In this document: one piece after another, positions 1 to 5,163 of the stretch
Position numbering within the stretch: position 1 is the stretch's first letter
How the letters are laid out: each line of letters starts with the position of its first letter
Assembly: GCA_030427215.1 (NCBI GenBank)
Contig: JAUHXB010000110.1
Location: 1-5,163 of the forward strand
Direction: 5' to 3'
Source: Alphaproteobacteria bacterium
Lineage (GTDB): Bacteria > Pseudomonadota > Alphaproteobacteria > Micavibrionales > UBA1664
Length of the DNA: 5,163 bases
The notes under the pieces: generated by a model
What the model was told of the DNA's origin: nothing
Database searches by the model: none
Seen by the model: only the letters and a program-made list of their open reading frames with translations
Position numbers and translations under genes: made by a program

Positions 1-1
1 A

Positions 2-835
2 GATAATAACTATAATCGTTATTTTATTCATAATCATCTTATTCCCATGGGGGCCGCAATATGGTCGATGAGTGCGAATGATATGATGGGGTTTCCTATG
101 AAATCCTTTGCTCGCTTTTGTATTAACCATGGATTGTTGAAATTAAAAAACCGTCCGCAATGGTATACGGTCGATGATGGCAGCAAAACCTATGTCCAAC
201 TGCTGTCCGATCAATTCAAAGACAAAATTCGATTAAACACACCTGTAACATTCATTAAACGCACCGATCAGGGCGTAGAGGTGAATGAAGAAATATTTGA
301 TAAGGTGATTATCTGTACGCATTCAGATCAGGCTCTTGCCTTGATAGATGATCCATCAGATTCAGAAAATGAAATATTAGGCGCTATCCCCTATTCCACA
401 AATACAGCTATTTTACATCGCGATATATCTCAAATGCCAAGGCGTAAAAAGGCATGGGCAGCGTGGAATTATTTGGCCAGTGAGAATAATCAGGTCACAT
501 TGACCTATTGGATGAATAAATTACAAGATTTCCTCCCTAAAAATGATGATTTATTTGTGACACTCAACCCAGTAACAGCTATCAATCCCGATAAAATTAT
601 TAAAACACAAACCTATCACCATCCTGTCTATTCTCTTGAGGCCATCAAGGCACAATCTCAAATCAGCACAATACAAGGGCAGAAAAACACCTATTTCGCG
701 GGTGCATGGTGTGGATATGGATTTCACGAAGACGGATTGAGCGCAGGGCTAGCGGTTGCAGAAATGGCCGCAAATATAAAACGCCCTTGGGATATAGAGG
801 AAAAATCAAGCTCTTATAAAAATATAACCGGCTGA
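2..835 (+). CDS. NAD/FAD-binding oxidoreductase, COG2907 type (5' end outside window)
   Basis: This is a flavin-dependent oxidoreductase of the amine-oxidase-like COG2907 family. Its members often sit beside cyclopropane-fatty-acid synthase and DUF1365 genes, so an unsaturated or modified fatty acyl chain is a likely substrate; that role is inferred. The frame is open from base 2, so the ATG at 47 is internal. It falls inside the conserved segment LIPMGAAIW, which family members continue upstream. About 277 residues are visible, whereas the family usually has 410-450, so the N-terminal Rossmann GxGxxG dinucleotide site is missing from view. Counting from the ATG at 47, recognisable blocks are the NHGLL..NRPQW segment (27-39), GSKTYV (45-50), CTHSDQALALI (90-100), PRRKKAWAAWNY (131-142), TLTYWMNKLQ (151-160) and the C-terminal flavin-contacting block GAWCGYGFHEDGL (219-231), followed by RPW (246-248). 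The gene ends in TGA, 2 bases before the stop of the convergent lipoprotein gene. Family assignment is strong; the exact reaction is not known. Confidence 0.9.
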   Translation, partial: DNNYNRYFIHNHLIPMGAAIWSMSANDMMGFPMKSFARFCINHGLLKLKNRPQWYTVDDGSKTYVQLLSDQFKDKIRLNTPVTFIKRTDQGVEVNEEIFDKVIICTHSDQALALIDDPSDSENEILGAIPYSTNTAILHRDISQMPRRKKAWAAWNYLASENNQVTLTYWMNKLQDFLPKNDDLFVTLNPVTAINPDKIIKTQTYHHPVYSLEAIKAQSQISTIQGQKNTYFAGAWCGYGFHEDGLSAGLAVAEMAANIKRPWDIEEKSSSYKNITG

Positions 836-839
836 TTTT
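802..839. terminator. Possible bidirectional terminator over both convergent stop codons
   Basis: The arms AAAATCA-a-GC (802-811) and GC-TGATTTT (831-839) pair over 9 bp with one bulged A, around a 19-base loop. Read on either strand the 3' arm ends in a T run (TGATTTTA on plus, TTGATTTTT on minus), as expected for a shared rho-independent terminator between convergent genes. The stem is mostly A-T and the loop is long, so it would be weak. It covers the TGA of the flavoprotein gene and the TAA of the lipoprotein gene. The pairing is seen directly; the function is inferred. Confidence 0.35.
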
Positions 840-1572
840 ATTTCATTAGATCAATCACAAGACGGGATTGCTTAGAACCAGATTTTCCAATCTTTGTTGT
901 TTTAACCGATGATGTGTTCTTAACCGCCATGGCGATGATTGTTCCCTGCCCCGATGATTTCGCCTCATACCCGGATAATTGAGATGATTTGTAAGTTCGA
1001 CTATTTTGTGTAGACCATTGTGTTTCAGGCAACATAATCGTTACAATCCCTGCTTCCTTATCAAAGCTCATTTCATGGTTTGTTGAACCATTAATGTCAA
1101 ACACCAAACGTGTTTTATCGCTATGCGCACCATAACGGACATTATAAACGCCGTCCTTCATAGGCAAGGTTTTTGTTTTTGGCTTTACCGCTTTTGTTTT
1201 TACAGCGGGTTTTGGCGGTTCAGCCTGAGCCTTTTTACGGTCTGGCACAGGCAAAATAACTTGCGGTTTTGCTTCAGCAGGATTTTGAACAACTTCGCTT
1301 ATTGTTTCAATCCGCGTTTGACCATAAGCGGAAATCTCATCACGCAAATAATTGAGGCGCGTCAACAATGTTGCAACACGCAATTCAATTGATTCCGTTT
1401 CCTTAATGAACCCTTGTAATTTTTCATCCATAAGCTGTGGATTAAGTCCGCGCACACCTGCCATTTTGGATGAATCATATGATTGATCGCCATTGTAAAA
1501 CGGCCCTCTATCCATCGAACAAGACAGAAGGAACGTAGAAATTGCAAAAATGAAACACACACGTAAGAACAT
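838..1572 (-). CDS. Lipoprotein with C-terminal AMIN-like domain
   Basis: This is a predicted envelope lipoprotein of 244 residues. The N-terminus MFLRVCFIFAISTFLLSC is a short type II signal peptide: Arg4, a hydrophobic core, and the lipobox L15-L16-S17-C18. Ser at +2 after the lipidated Cys18 favours outer-membrane sorting if enterobacterial rules apply. Residues about 46-85 look helical. Residues about 98-138 form a Pro/Lys/Ala-rich linker, typical of proteins spanning the periplasm. Residues about 141-243 resemble an AMIN domain: NVRYGAHSDKTRLVFDI, then alternating beta-type segments, closing with SRLVIDL. AMIN domains localise amidases and secretins to peptidoglycan or division sites, but no amidase or secretin domain is attached here. 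The ATG at 1572 is chosen because it gives a complete signal peptide. No good Shine-Dalgarno sequence precedes it (GTGAAATAATAATTA). It lies 71 bases downstream of the HAD gene on the same strand. The lipoprotein call is firm; the AMIN call is from pattern and moderate. Confidence 0.8.
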   Translation of the reverse strand: MFLRVCFIFAISTFLLSCSMDRGPFYNGDQSYDSSKMAGVRGLNPQLMDEKLQGFIKETESIELRVATLLTRLNYLRDEISAYGQTRIETISEVVQNPAEAKPQVILPVPDRKKAQAEPPKPAVKTKAVKPKTKTLPMKDGVYNVRYGAHSDKTRLVFDINGSTNHEMSFDKEAGIVTIMLPETQWSTQNSRTYKSSQLSGYEAKSSGQGTIIAMAVKNTSSVKTTKIGKSGSKQSRLVIDLMK

Positions 1573-1584
1573 TAATTATTATTT

Positions 1585-1599
1585 CACATGAGTCATGTG
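1585..1599. promoter_or_regulatory. Perfect palindrome with 7-bp arms upstream of the lipoprotein gene
   Basis: CACATGA-G-TCATGTG is a perfect dyad with a single central base, ending 13 bases before the lipoprotein start codon on the minus strand. It is not followed by a T run on either strand, so it does not look like a terminator. Its position in the 5' leader or core promoter suits a repressor operator or a short mRNA hairpin. Function is inferred only. Confidence 0.45.
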
Positions 1600-1612
1600 C
1601 CGTTCACAAGTG

Positions 1613-1627
1613 GGCTTATGATAAGCC
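1613..1627. promoter_or_regulatory. Second perfect palindrome with 7-bp arms in the same intergenic gap
   Basis: GGCTTAT-G-ATAAGCC is a perfect dyad whose centre lies 28 bases from the centre of the dyad at 1585-1599. The arm sequences differ, so the two are not copies of one operator. In the minus-strand transcript it would form a 6-7 bp hairpin shortly after the HAD gene stop, but CACTTG follows rather than U residues. It could be a read-through attenuating or mRNA-stabilising hairpin, or a protein-binding site. Confidence 0.4.
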
Positions 1628-1636
1628 TGTGGATAA
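1628..1636 (-). promoter_or_regulatory. Single perfect DnaA-box consensus (TTATCCACA)
   Basis: TGTGGATAA on the plus strand is the exact complement of the high-affinity DnaA box TTATCCACA. It abuts the palindrome at 1613-1627 and starts 8 bases downstream of the HAD stop codon. Only one perfect box is visible and no unwinding element or box cluster accompanies it, so an origin is unlikely. DnaA-dependent regulation, or chance, remains possible. Confidence 0.25.
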
Positions 1637-1643
1637 TATTGTA

Positions 1644-2567
1644 TTATTCACCCTTACGCTTGTTTTTACGATCCGGAAGATCATCACCCCAATGGAATTT
1701 GGGAATAAAGTATGTGGGCTCACACCCGAAATTTTTACCTAGAATTTTAAGCATCTTTTGAATATCGGCTTTTGAGGTAACTTTAGAAAAGGACCCTATA
1801 TGAACGCCATTTGCAATCAACGCACAATCAATATCCAAATTTATGGCCCCTTGAATGTCCGTGGCAAGACTGTCACCAATGACGCAGACTTGAGATGGGT
1901 AAATATTTTCAAACAGAGAAAAACAATAATTATAGACAAGCGGATATGGCTTGCCTATGTAATGAACAACGCCACCAAATTGTTCATATCGTCTGGCAAT
2001 TGCCCCACCACCTATGTAATTGCGACGATTTAAGGTAATGTGTTTTTCAGGATTGGCACAAACCATTTTCAAAGAACGGCGCGATGCCTTTTTCAAAATA
2101 CCATCATAATAATTTTCAAATGTCTTTTCAGGTGCGTCTGACCCCGTTAATAAGATAAAGCTAGCCTGATCAATATCATCAACACGATTGAGATCATCAA
2201 TATTATCCACCATCTTTGTGTCACCGTGCCGGTTGAGCAAAAAGTAATCTGATCCCATTTTAAGAAAAAAATCATCATCTTTTGCTTTTAGTTTATGGCG
2301 TGTGACTTCTGAGGACGTGACGATATGATCATAATAATCTGGAGATAAACCCATGGCTTCTAAACGAGATTGATCCGCATTATTTCGCTTTCCCGAATTC
2401 GACAATAAAATAATTTGTTTGCCGCGAGCTTTTAAATTTTTTAATGTCTCAACTGCTTCTGGAAAAAGGCTCTGCCCATCATGTAATGTTCCCCATTGAT
2501 CAATAATAAAACCAGAGTAGCTGTCTGAAATATCAGATATCCCCTTACATATTTTTATATTATCCAT
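1644..2567 (-). CDS. HAD-superfamily class IIA hydrolase (TIGR01459-like)
   Basis: This is a soluble, presumably cytoplasmic phosphatase of the HAD superfamily, subclass IIA (NagD-like), 307 residues, about normal for the family. Motif I is FIIDQWGTLHDG (20-31) with nucleophile Asp23. The position two residues on, normally the acid/base Asp, is Trp25, which I recall as characteristic of the TIGR01459 'DxWGxLHDG' group. Motif II is LLSNS with Ser56-Asn57. The class IIA cap contains CANPE (170-174) and GGGAIARRYEQFGG (186-199). Motif III is GKPYP with Lys206. Motif IV is GDSLATDIQGA with Asp232 and Asp237. All core catalytic positions except the acid/base Asp are present. The ATG at 2567 has a strong Shine-Dalgarno sequence, GAAGGA, 7 bases upstream. 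The C-terminus is lysine-rich (RKNKRKGE). From memory, relatives in Alphaproteobacteria often lie beside ribF; here the next gene is a lipoprotein. The substrate is unknown. Confidence 0.93.
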   Translation of the reverse strand: MDNIKICKGISDISDSYSGFIIDQWGTLHDGQSLFPEAVETLKNLKARGKQIILLSNSGKRNNADQSRLEAMGLSPDYYDHIVTSSEVTRHKLKAKDDDFFLKMGSDYFLLNRHGDTKMVDNIDDLNRVDDIDQASFILLTGSDAPEKTFENYYDGILKKASRRSLKMVCANPEKHITLNRRNYIGGGAIARRYEQFGGVVHYIGKPYPLVYNYCFSLFENIYPSQVCVIGDSLATDIQGAINLDIDCALIANGVHIGSFSKVTSKADIQKMLKILGKNFGCEPTYFIPKFHWGDDLPDRKNKRKGE

Positions 2568-2574
2568 CCAGACA

Positions 2575-2580
2575 TCCTTC
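2575..2580 (-). promoter_or_regulatory. Ribosome binding site of the HAD hydrolase gene
   Basis: GAAGGA on the minus strand lies 7 bases before the ATG at 2567 and fixes that start. Its first three bases (GAA) are part of the inverted repeat at 2578-2599, so an mRNA hairpin would partly mask it. Confidence 0.75.
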
Positions 2581-2599
2581 TTTATTAAAGTATAAAGAA
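2578..2599. promoter_or_regulatory. Inverted repeat with 8-bp arms upstream of the HAD gene
   Basis: TTCTTTAT (2578-2585) and ATAAAGAA (2592-2599) are perfect inverted arms around a 6-base spacer. In the minus-strand transcript the 3' arm runs into the Shine-Dalgarno sequence. A -10-like TATACT overlaps the spacer and one arm, so the dyad could instead be an operator. The stem has only two G-C pairs' worth of stability beyond A-T pairing, so a hairpin would be weak. Confidence 0.4.
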
Positions 2600-2618
2600 A
2601 TGTATGAGGATATGAAGA
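2589..2618 (-). promoter_or_regulatory. Weak candidate promoter for the HAD hydrolase gene
   Basis: On the minus strand, TATACT (2594-2589) is a good match to a -10 box. The best -35 candidate is TCTTCA (2618-2613) at an 18-base spacing, matching only 3 of 6 consensus positions. The site sits in the 57-base gap between the coiled-coil gene and the HAD gene. It would allow HAD expression independent of the upstream gene. In AT-rich DNA such a match can arise by chance. Confidence 0.25.
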
Positions 2619-2624
2619 TTTTTT

Positions 2625-5163
2625 TTAAGCCGCCTTTTGGCGCCCCGTCACATCACACAGATATGAATAAATCTTACCAATATCAGATGATGAAAAGACC
2701 GCACTTAATATTGTTCCCTTATCAACAGTGTCCGTTTGGTTCAAGATGTCTTCGAATTGACGCATGAATTTTTGAACATAGTTTCGGAAATCCCCATCAT
2801 TTTCGAACTTATCACGGATTTTATCATTCGGTAATTCGTTCAATCGTTGGGCCAACTTTGTTGAAAACACAGCAATGTCACCATTTTGGAATGACTTCCA
2901 ATCTTTATCGGCAATATCACCATCAATCACACGAACAAAATCGATTGATAACGAATGAAGGCTTTCCAAGACAAATCGCGCAGAGGATAAAAATGATTTT
3001 TGCCCTGCTTGCAATTCATTGCGGCGAATATCTTCAATTTTCTGTGATGCCATATTGGATGCTTTTAACAAATTATCGGTTTGAGATATGAACGTTTTTG
3101 TTGCCTCCTCTACCGTATCTGTGGATTTCACAACCGATGCAATAAATTGTCCGGATTGAACAAATAAAGATTGGTTTGTATCCTTAATGTAATCCACGGC
3201 GGTTTTTGTTTTATCTGTGACCTTATCCATTGTTTGTGTCAATGTTGAAACAGATTGTCCAATTTGAACGGCCGTATCTTCAGTTTGATCGGCGATTTTC
3301 GCGATATGATCCCGAACATCCAAAACATAGGATTTCGCCTGCCCCAATACGGATTCCGTTGCCGCATCAATATCTTTTGATTTAATTGAGAGCGTATCGG
3401 CCATTTTTTGCAAATTCATCAATGCCTCTTCACCATTTGATGTCATCACATTCATTTCATGTGTCATTGTTTGAATCGATTGCGTTGTGATATCAGCAAT
3501 GTTTTGAGTGGCCTGTTTCAACTCATAAGCCTTTGTTTGTGCCTCATCCCCTATTGTATGAATACGGGACACAATGATATCAGATTCTTGCGATATTTTA
3601 TCAGCGCGGTTGGTGAATTTATCACCCGCTTCCTCAATTTGGGAAACACTTAATCCCACATTTTCACTCAATTCCTGGAATTGATTTTGAAGTGTATTTT
3701 GAACTGAATCGATTTTTAAAATCGCTTTATCGGTTAAGATATGAATATTTTCGCTCTGGCTTTCTAATGTTGCCGACATGGTGTTCATACGGTCATTTGC
3801 CGATTGCAGGGAGATATCCATTGAGGTCATATTGGAATTAAGCTGTTCTGATGCATTATTTAATGTTGAGGATGCATCACTGGCTTTATCTTTAAGCTCG
3901 GCAATATGACCCGCAAAGCGCACGGTCGCACCGTCTAATTTCTCTGTTGAGGATAAAATAACCGATGACAGACTCTCTTCATAAGATTGCATATCAACCA
4001 CTGCCTTATTGGCGTGGGATTGAAGGCGATCATAAAGAGGCATAATCGTGTTTGAGGCCTGTCCTAATTTTGCATGCGCTTGGTCAAGGATATTTTCTGT
4101 TGATTGAATAACCGCATTAAAGCTTTCGGCCTTATCAGTGAACGATACGCCACTTATACGTAGAATATCTGCCGCACGATCCGCACTTTCATCCATCAAC
4201 GTGATACCACCAGATATTTTGTCTTCCATTGCCTCAACCGTTATGGATAAGTCACCAGACACAGATGTCATTTTATTTTGTGCCTGATCAAGCAATGTCA
4301 TATAGCCATTTATCTTATTAGCCTGATGATCAATCATATCGGTAAGATCATTATTTTGGGCGCGAATATCATCCGTAATTGATTTGGATTGTTGCAAAAT
4401 TTGCCCGGACAATGATGAAATATCTTGTGTTTGCTCACGCAGCGATGTCCGAATAATTTCAACATTTTCAATCGCCTTATCACTCGCATCTTTCATAGCA
4501 TCAATGCGGGTATCCAACGTTGTTTCAATTTGCTTATGGCGCGTGTCAGCCTCGGCTACGGCCATAGACATCTGACGCATTGGGTCTTCGATTGAGGCAA
4601 TCGTTTGTGTGATTGTATTACATATCCCTTTTGATAAGTCTTTCAAATCTGATTTTTGTGCCTCAAATCGATCCGTCATAACACCCATCTGGTTTTCAAC
4701 CAGGGTATGGGATTGAACTATTTTTTGATGAATATCACCCATCACATGATCCATTGTTTCAATCATTGATTTATTCTGTGTTTCAAAATTTTCTAATTTT
4801 TCAACATGATCTGATATTTGTTCGATCATAATTTGAGCATCATTTTTGGTTGTTTCACTTGTTTGCAATAATAATTCAGAGGCCTTGCGCGACGCATCAC
4901 TTATTTCCGACGCACTGCTATAAGTTGCATCTATTGTTTCGGTTAGACGATGGGATGCCGTTTTGCTGGTGCTGTCCATGCGTTCAATTTGATCATCAAA
5001 TCCATCCATAACTTTTGAAATAATTGTGGCCTTATCAGATATAGAATTTGCAATGTCTTCTGTTTTACTCACAATATCACGCGTCGTATCATGTAATTGG
5101 GACAACGATCCATTAATGGTAGATGATAATGTTTCTGTTCTCGCGGCAATGCTATTCGATGCC
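2625..5163 (-). CDS. Giant coiled-coil protein with compact C-terminal domain (5' end outside window)
   Basis: I do not recognise a named gene. The frame is open to the right edge, giving at least 845 residues; the TTG at 5105 is an ordinary Leu codon within the continuing helical sequence ASNSIAARTETLSSTINGSL, so the true start lies outside. About 720 visible residues are low-complexity, alpha-helical sequence rich in Ser, Thr, Gln, Asp, Met and Ile with heptad-like spacing, almost no Pro (EDPM and IMPLY are exceptions) and one Cys, typical of a long rod or coiled coil. No membrane segment is visible, but one could lie in the missing N-terminus. The last 120-130 residues (about 2625-2993) change character: SFLSSARFVLESLHSLSIDF, then DKDWKSFQNGDIAVF, FRNYVQKFMRQFEDIL and SSSDIGKIYSYLCDV. 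This looks like a folded helical domain that I recall, tentatively, at the end of large alphaproteobacterial coiled-coil proteins. The rod resembles chemoreceptor helices in composition, but the conserved receptor tip is absent. A cytoskeletal or polar scaffold role is possible. The HAD gene follows after 57 bases. Confidence 0.85.
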   Translation of the reverse strand, partial: ASNSIAARTETLSSTINGSLSQLHDTTRDIVSKTEDIANSISDKATIISKVMDGFDDQIERMDSTSKTASHRLTETIDATYSSASEISDASRKASELLLQTSETTKNDAQIMIEQISDHVEKLENFETQNKSMIETMDHVMGDIHQKIVQSHTLVENQMGVMTDRFEAQKSDLKDLSKGICNTITQTIASIEDPMRQMSMAVAEADTRHKQIETTLDTRIDAMKDASDKAIENVEIIRTSLREQTQDISSLSGQILQQSKSITDDIRAQNNDLTDMIDHQANKINGYMTLLDQAQNKMTSVSGDLSITVEAMEDKISGGITLMDESADRAADILRISGVSFTDKAESFNAVIQSTENILDQAHAKLGQASNTIMPLYDRLQSHANKAVVDMQSYEESLSSVILSSTEKLDGATVRFAGHIAELKDKASDASSTLNNASEQLNSNMTSMDISLQSANDRMNTMSATLESQSENIHILTDKAILKIDSVQNTLQNQFQELSENVGLSVSQIEEAGDKFTNRADKISQESDIIVSRIHTIGDEAQTKAYELKQATQNIADITTQSIQTMTHEMNVMTSNGEEALMNLQKMADTLSIKSKDIDAATESVLGQAKSYVLDVRDHIAKIADQTEDTAVQIGQSVSTLTQTMDKVTDKTKTAVDYIKDTNQSLFVQSGQFIASVVKSTDTVEEATKTFISQTDNLLKASNMASQKIEDIRRNELQAGQKSFLSSARFVLESLHSLSIDFVRVIDGDIADKDWKSFQNGDIAVFSTKLAQRLNELPNDKIRDKFENDGDFRNYVQKFMRQFEDILNQTDTVDKGTILSAVFSSSDIGKIYSYLCDVTGRQKAA

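Noticed and set aside
1123..1392. Open frame of 89 codons on the plus strand inside the lipoprotein gene
   Set aside because: It is antisense to a gene with a clear signal peptide and domain, has Cys/Phe-rich composition unlike a real protein here, and has no ribosome binding site support.
1362..1562. Open frame of 66 codons on the minus strand overlapping the lipoprotein start
   Set aside because: It is an out-of-frame shadow of the lipoprotein coding sequence with no recognisable features.
1587..1597. ATGAGTCAT core resembling the eukaryotic GCN4/AP-1 site
   Set aside because: The surrounding genes are bacterial; the resemblance is a by-product of the palindrome.
1573..1643. Chromosomal replication origin
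   Set aside because: Only one DnaA box, no AT-rich unwinding repeat series, and the gap is only 71 bases.
2203..2211. Second DnaA-box-like sequence, TTATCCACC
   Set aside because: It matches 8 of 9 positions and lies inside the HAD coding region, so it is probably codon-driven chance and does not support an origin.
2629..2644. CGCC-TTTT-GGCG hairpin at the end of the coiled-coil gene, beside eight T residues
   Set aside because: The stem is only 4 bp, and in the direction of transcription (minus strand) it is followed by A residues, not U residues, so it is not a terminator for that gene.
2858..4575. Several short plus-strand open frames antisense to the coiled-coil gene
   Set aside because: Long repetitive coding sequence commonly leaves open antisense frames; none shows a domain or a ribosome binding site.
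2625..5163. Methyl-accepting chemotaxis protein
   Set aside because: The rod has receptor-like composition, but the highly conserved receptor hairpin tip is absent and the protein ends in a different folded domain.

Overview
The window is AT-rich bacterial DNA, by eye around 40% GC, with four tightly packed protein genes and no RNA genes, mobile elements or CRISPR arrays. The gene families suggest an alphaproteobacterium: an NAD/FAD-binding oxidoreductase of the COG2907 type, a HAD class IIA phosphatase of the TIGR01459 'hyp4' type, and a giant coiled-coil protein ending in a compact domain that I associate from memory with alphaproteobacterial proteins. The low GC content would fit a Micavibrio-like, rickettsia-related or marine lineage. 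This placement is an inference from family recollection, not from a search.

Layout, left to right. Positions 2-835 (+) hold the C-terminal two thirds of the COG2907 flavoprotein, whose start lies before the window. It converges, with a 2-base gap, on an AMIN-like lipoprotein gene at 838-1572 (-). An A/T-rich dyad covering both stop codons could act as a shared terminator. A 71-base gap (1573-1643) holds two perfect 7-bp-arm palindromes and one perfect DnaA-box consensus. The HAD hydrolase gene follows at 1644-2567 (-), then a 57-base gap with an 8-bp-arm inverted repeat that touches its Shine-Dalgarno sequence. The 3' part of a very long coiled-coil gene fills 2625-5163 (-), and its reading frame stays open through the right edge.

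The three minus-strand genes run in the same direction (coiled-coil, HAD hydrolase, lipoprotein) with short gaps, so read-through is possible. The dyads in both gaps and a possible promoter before the HAD gene suggest local control as well. I see no single pathway linking them. The lipoprotein points to the envelope or peptidoglycan, the coiled-coil protein to a structural or scaffold role, the HAD enzyme to soluble small-molecule dephosphorylation, and the flavoprotein to lipid modification. No convincing new multi-gene system is visible. The most interesting items are the coiled-coil protein with its separate C-terminal domain and the paired palindromes before the lipoprotein gene.
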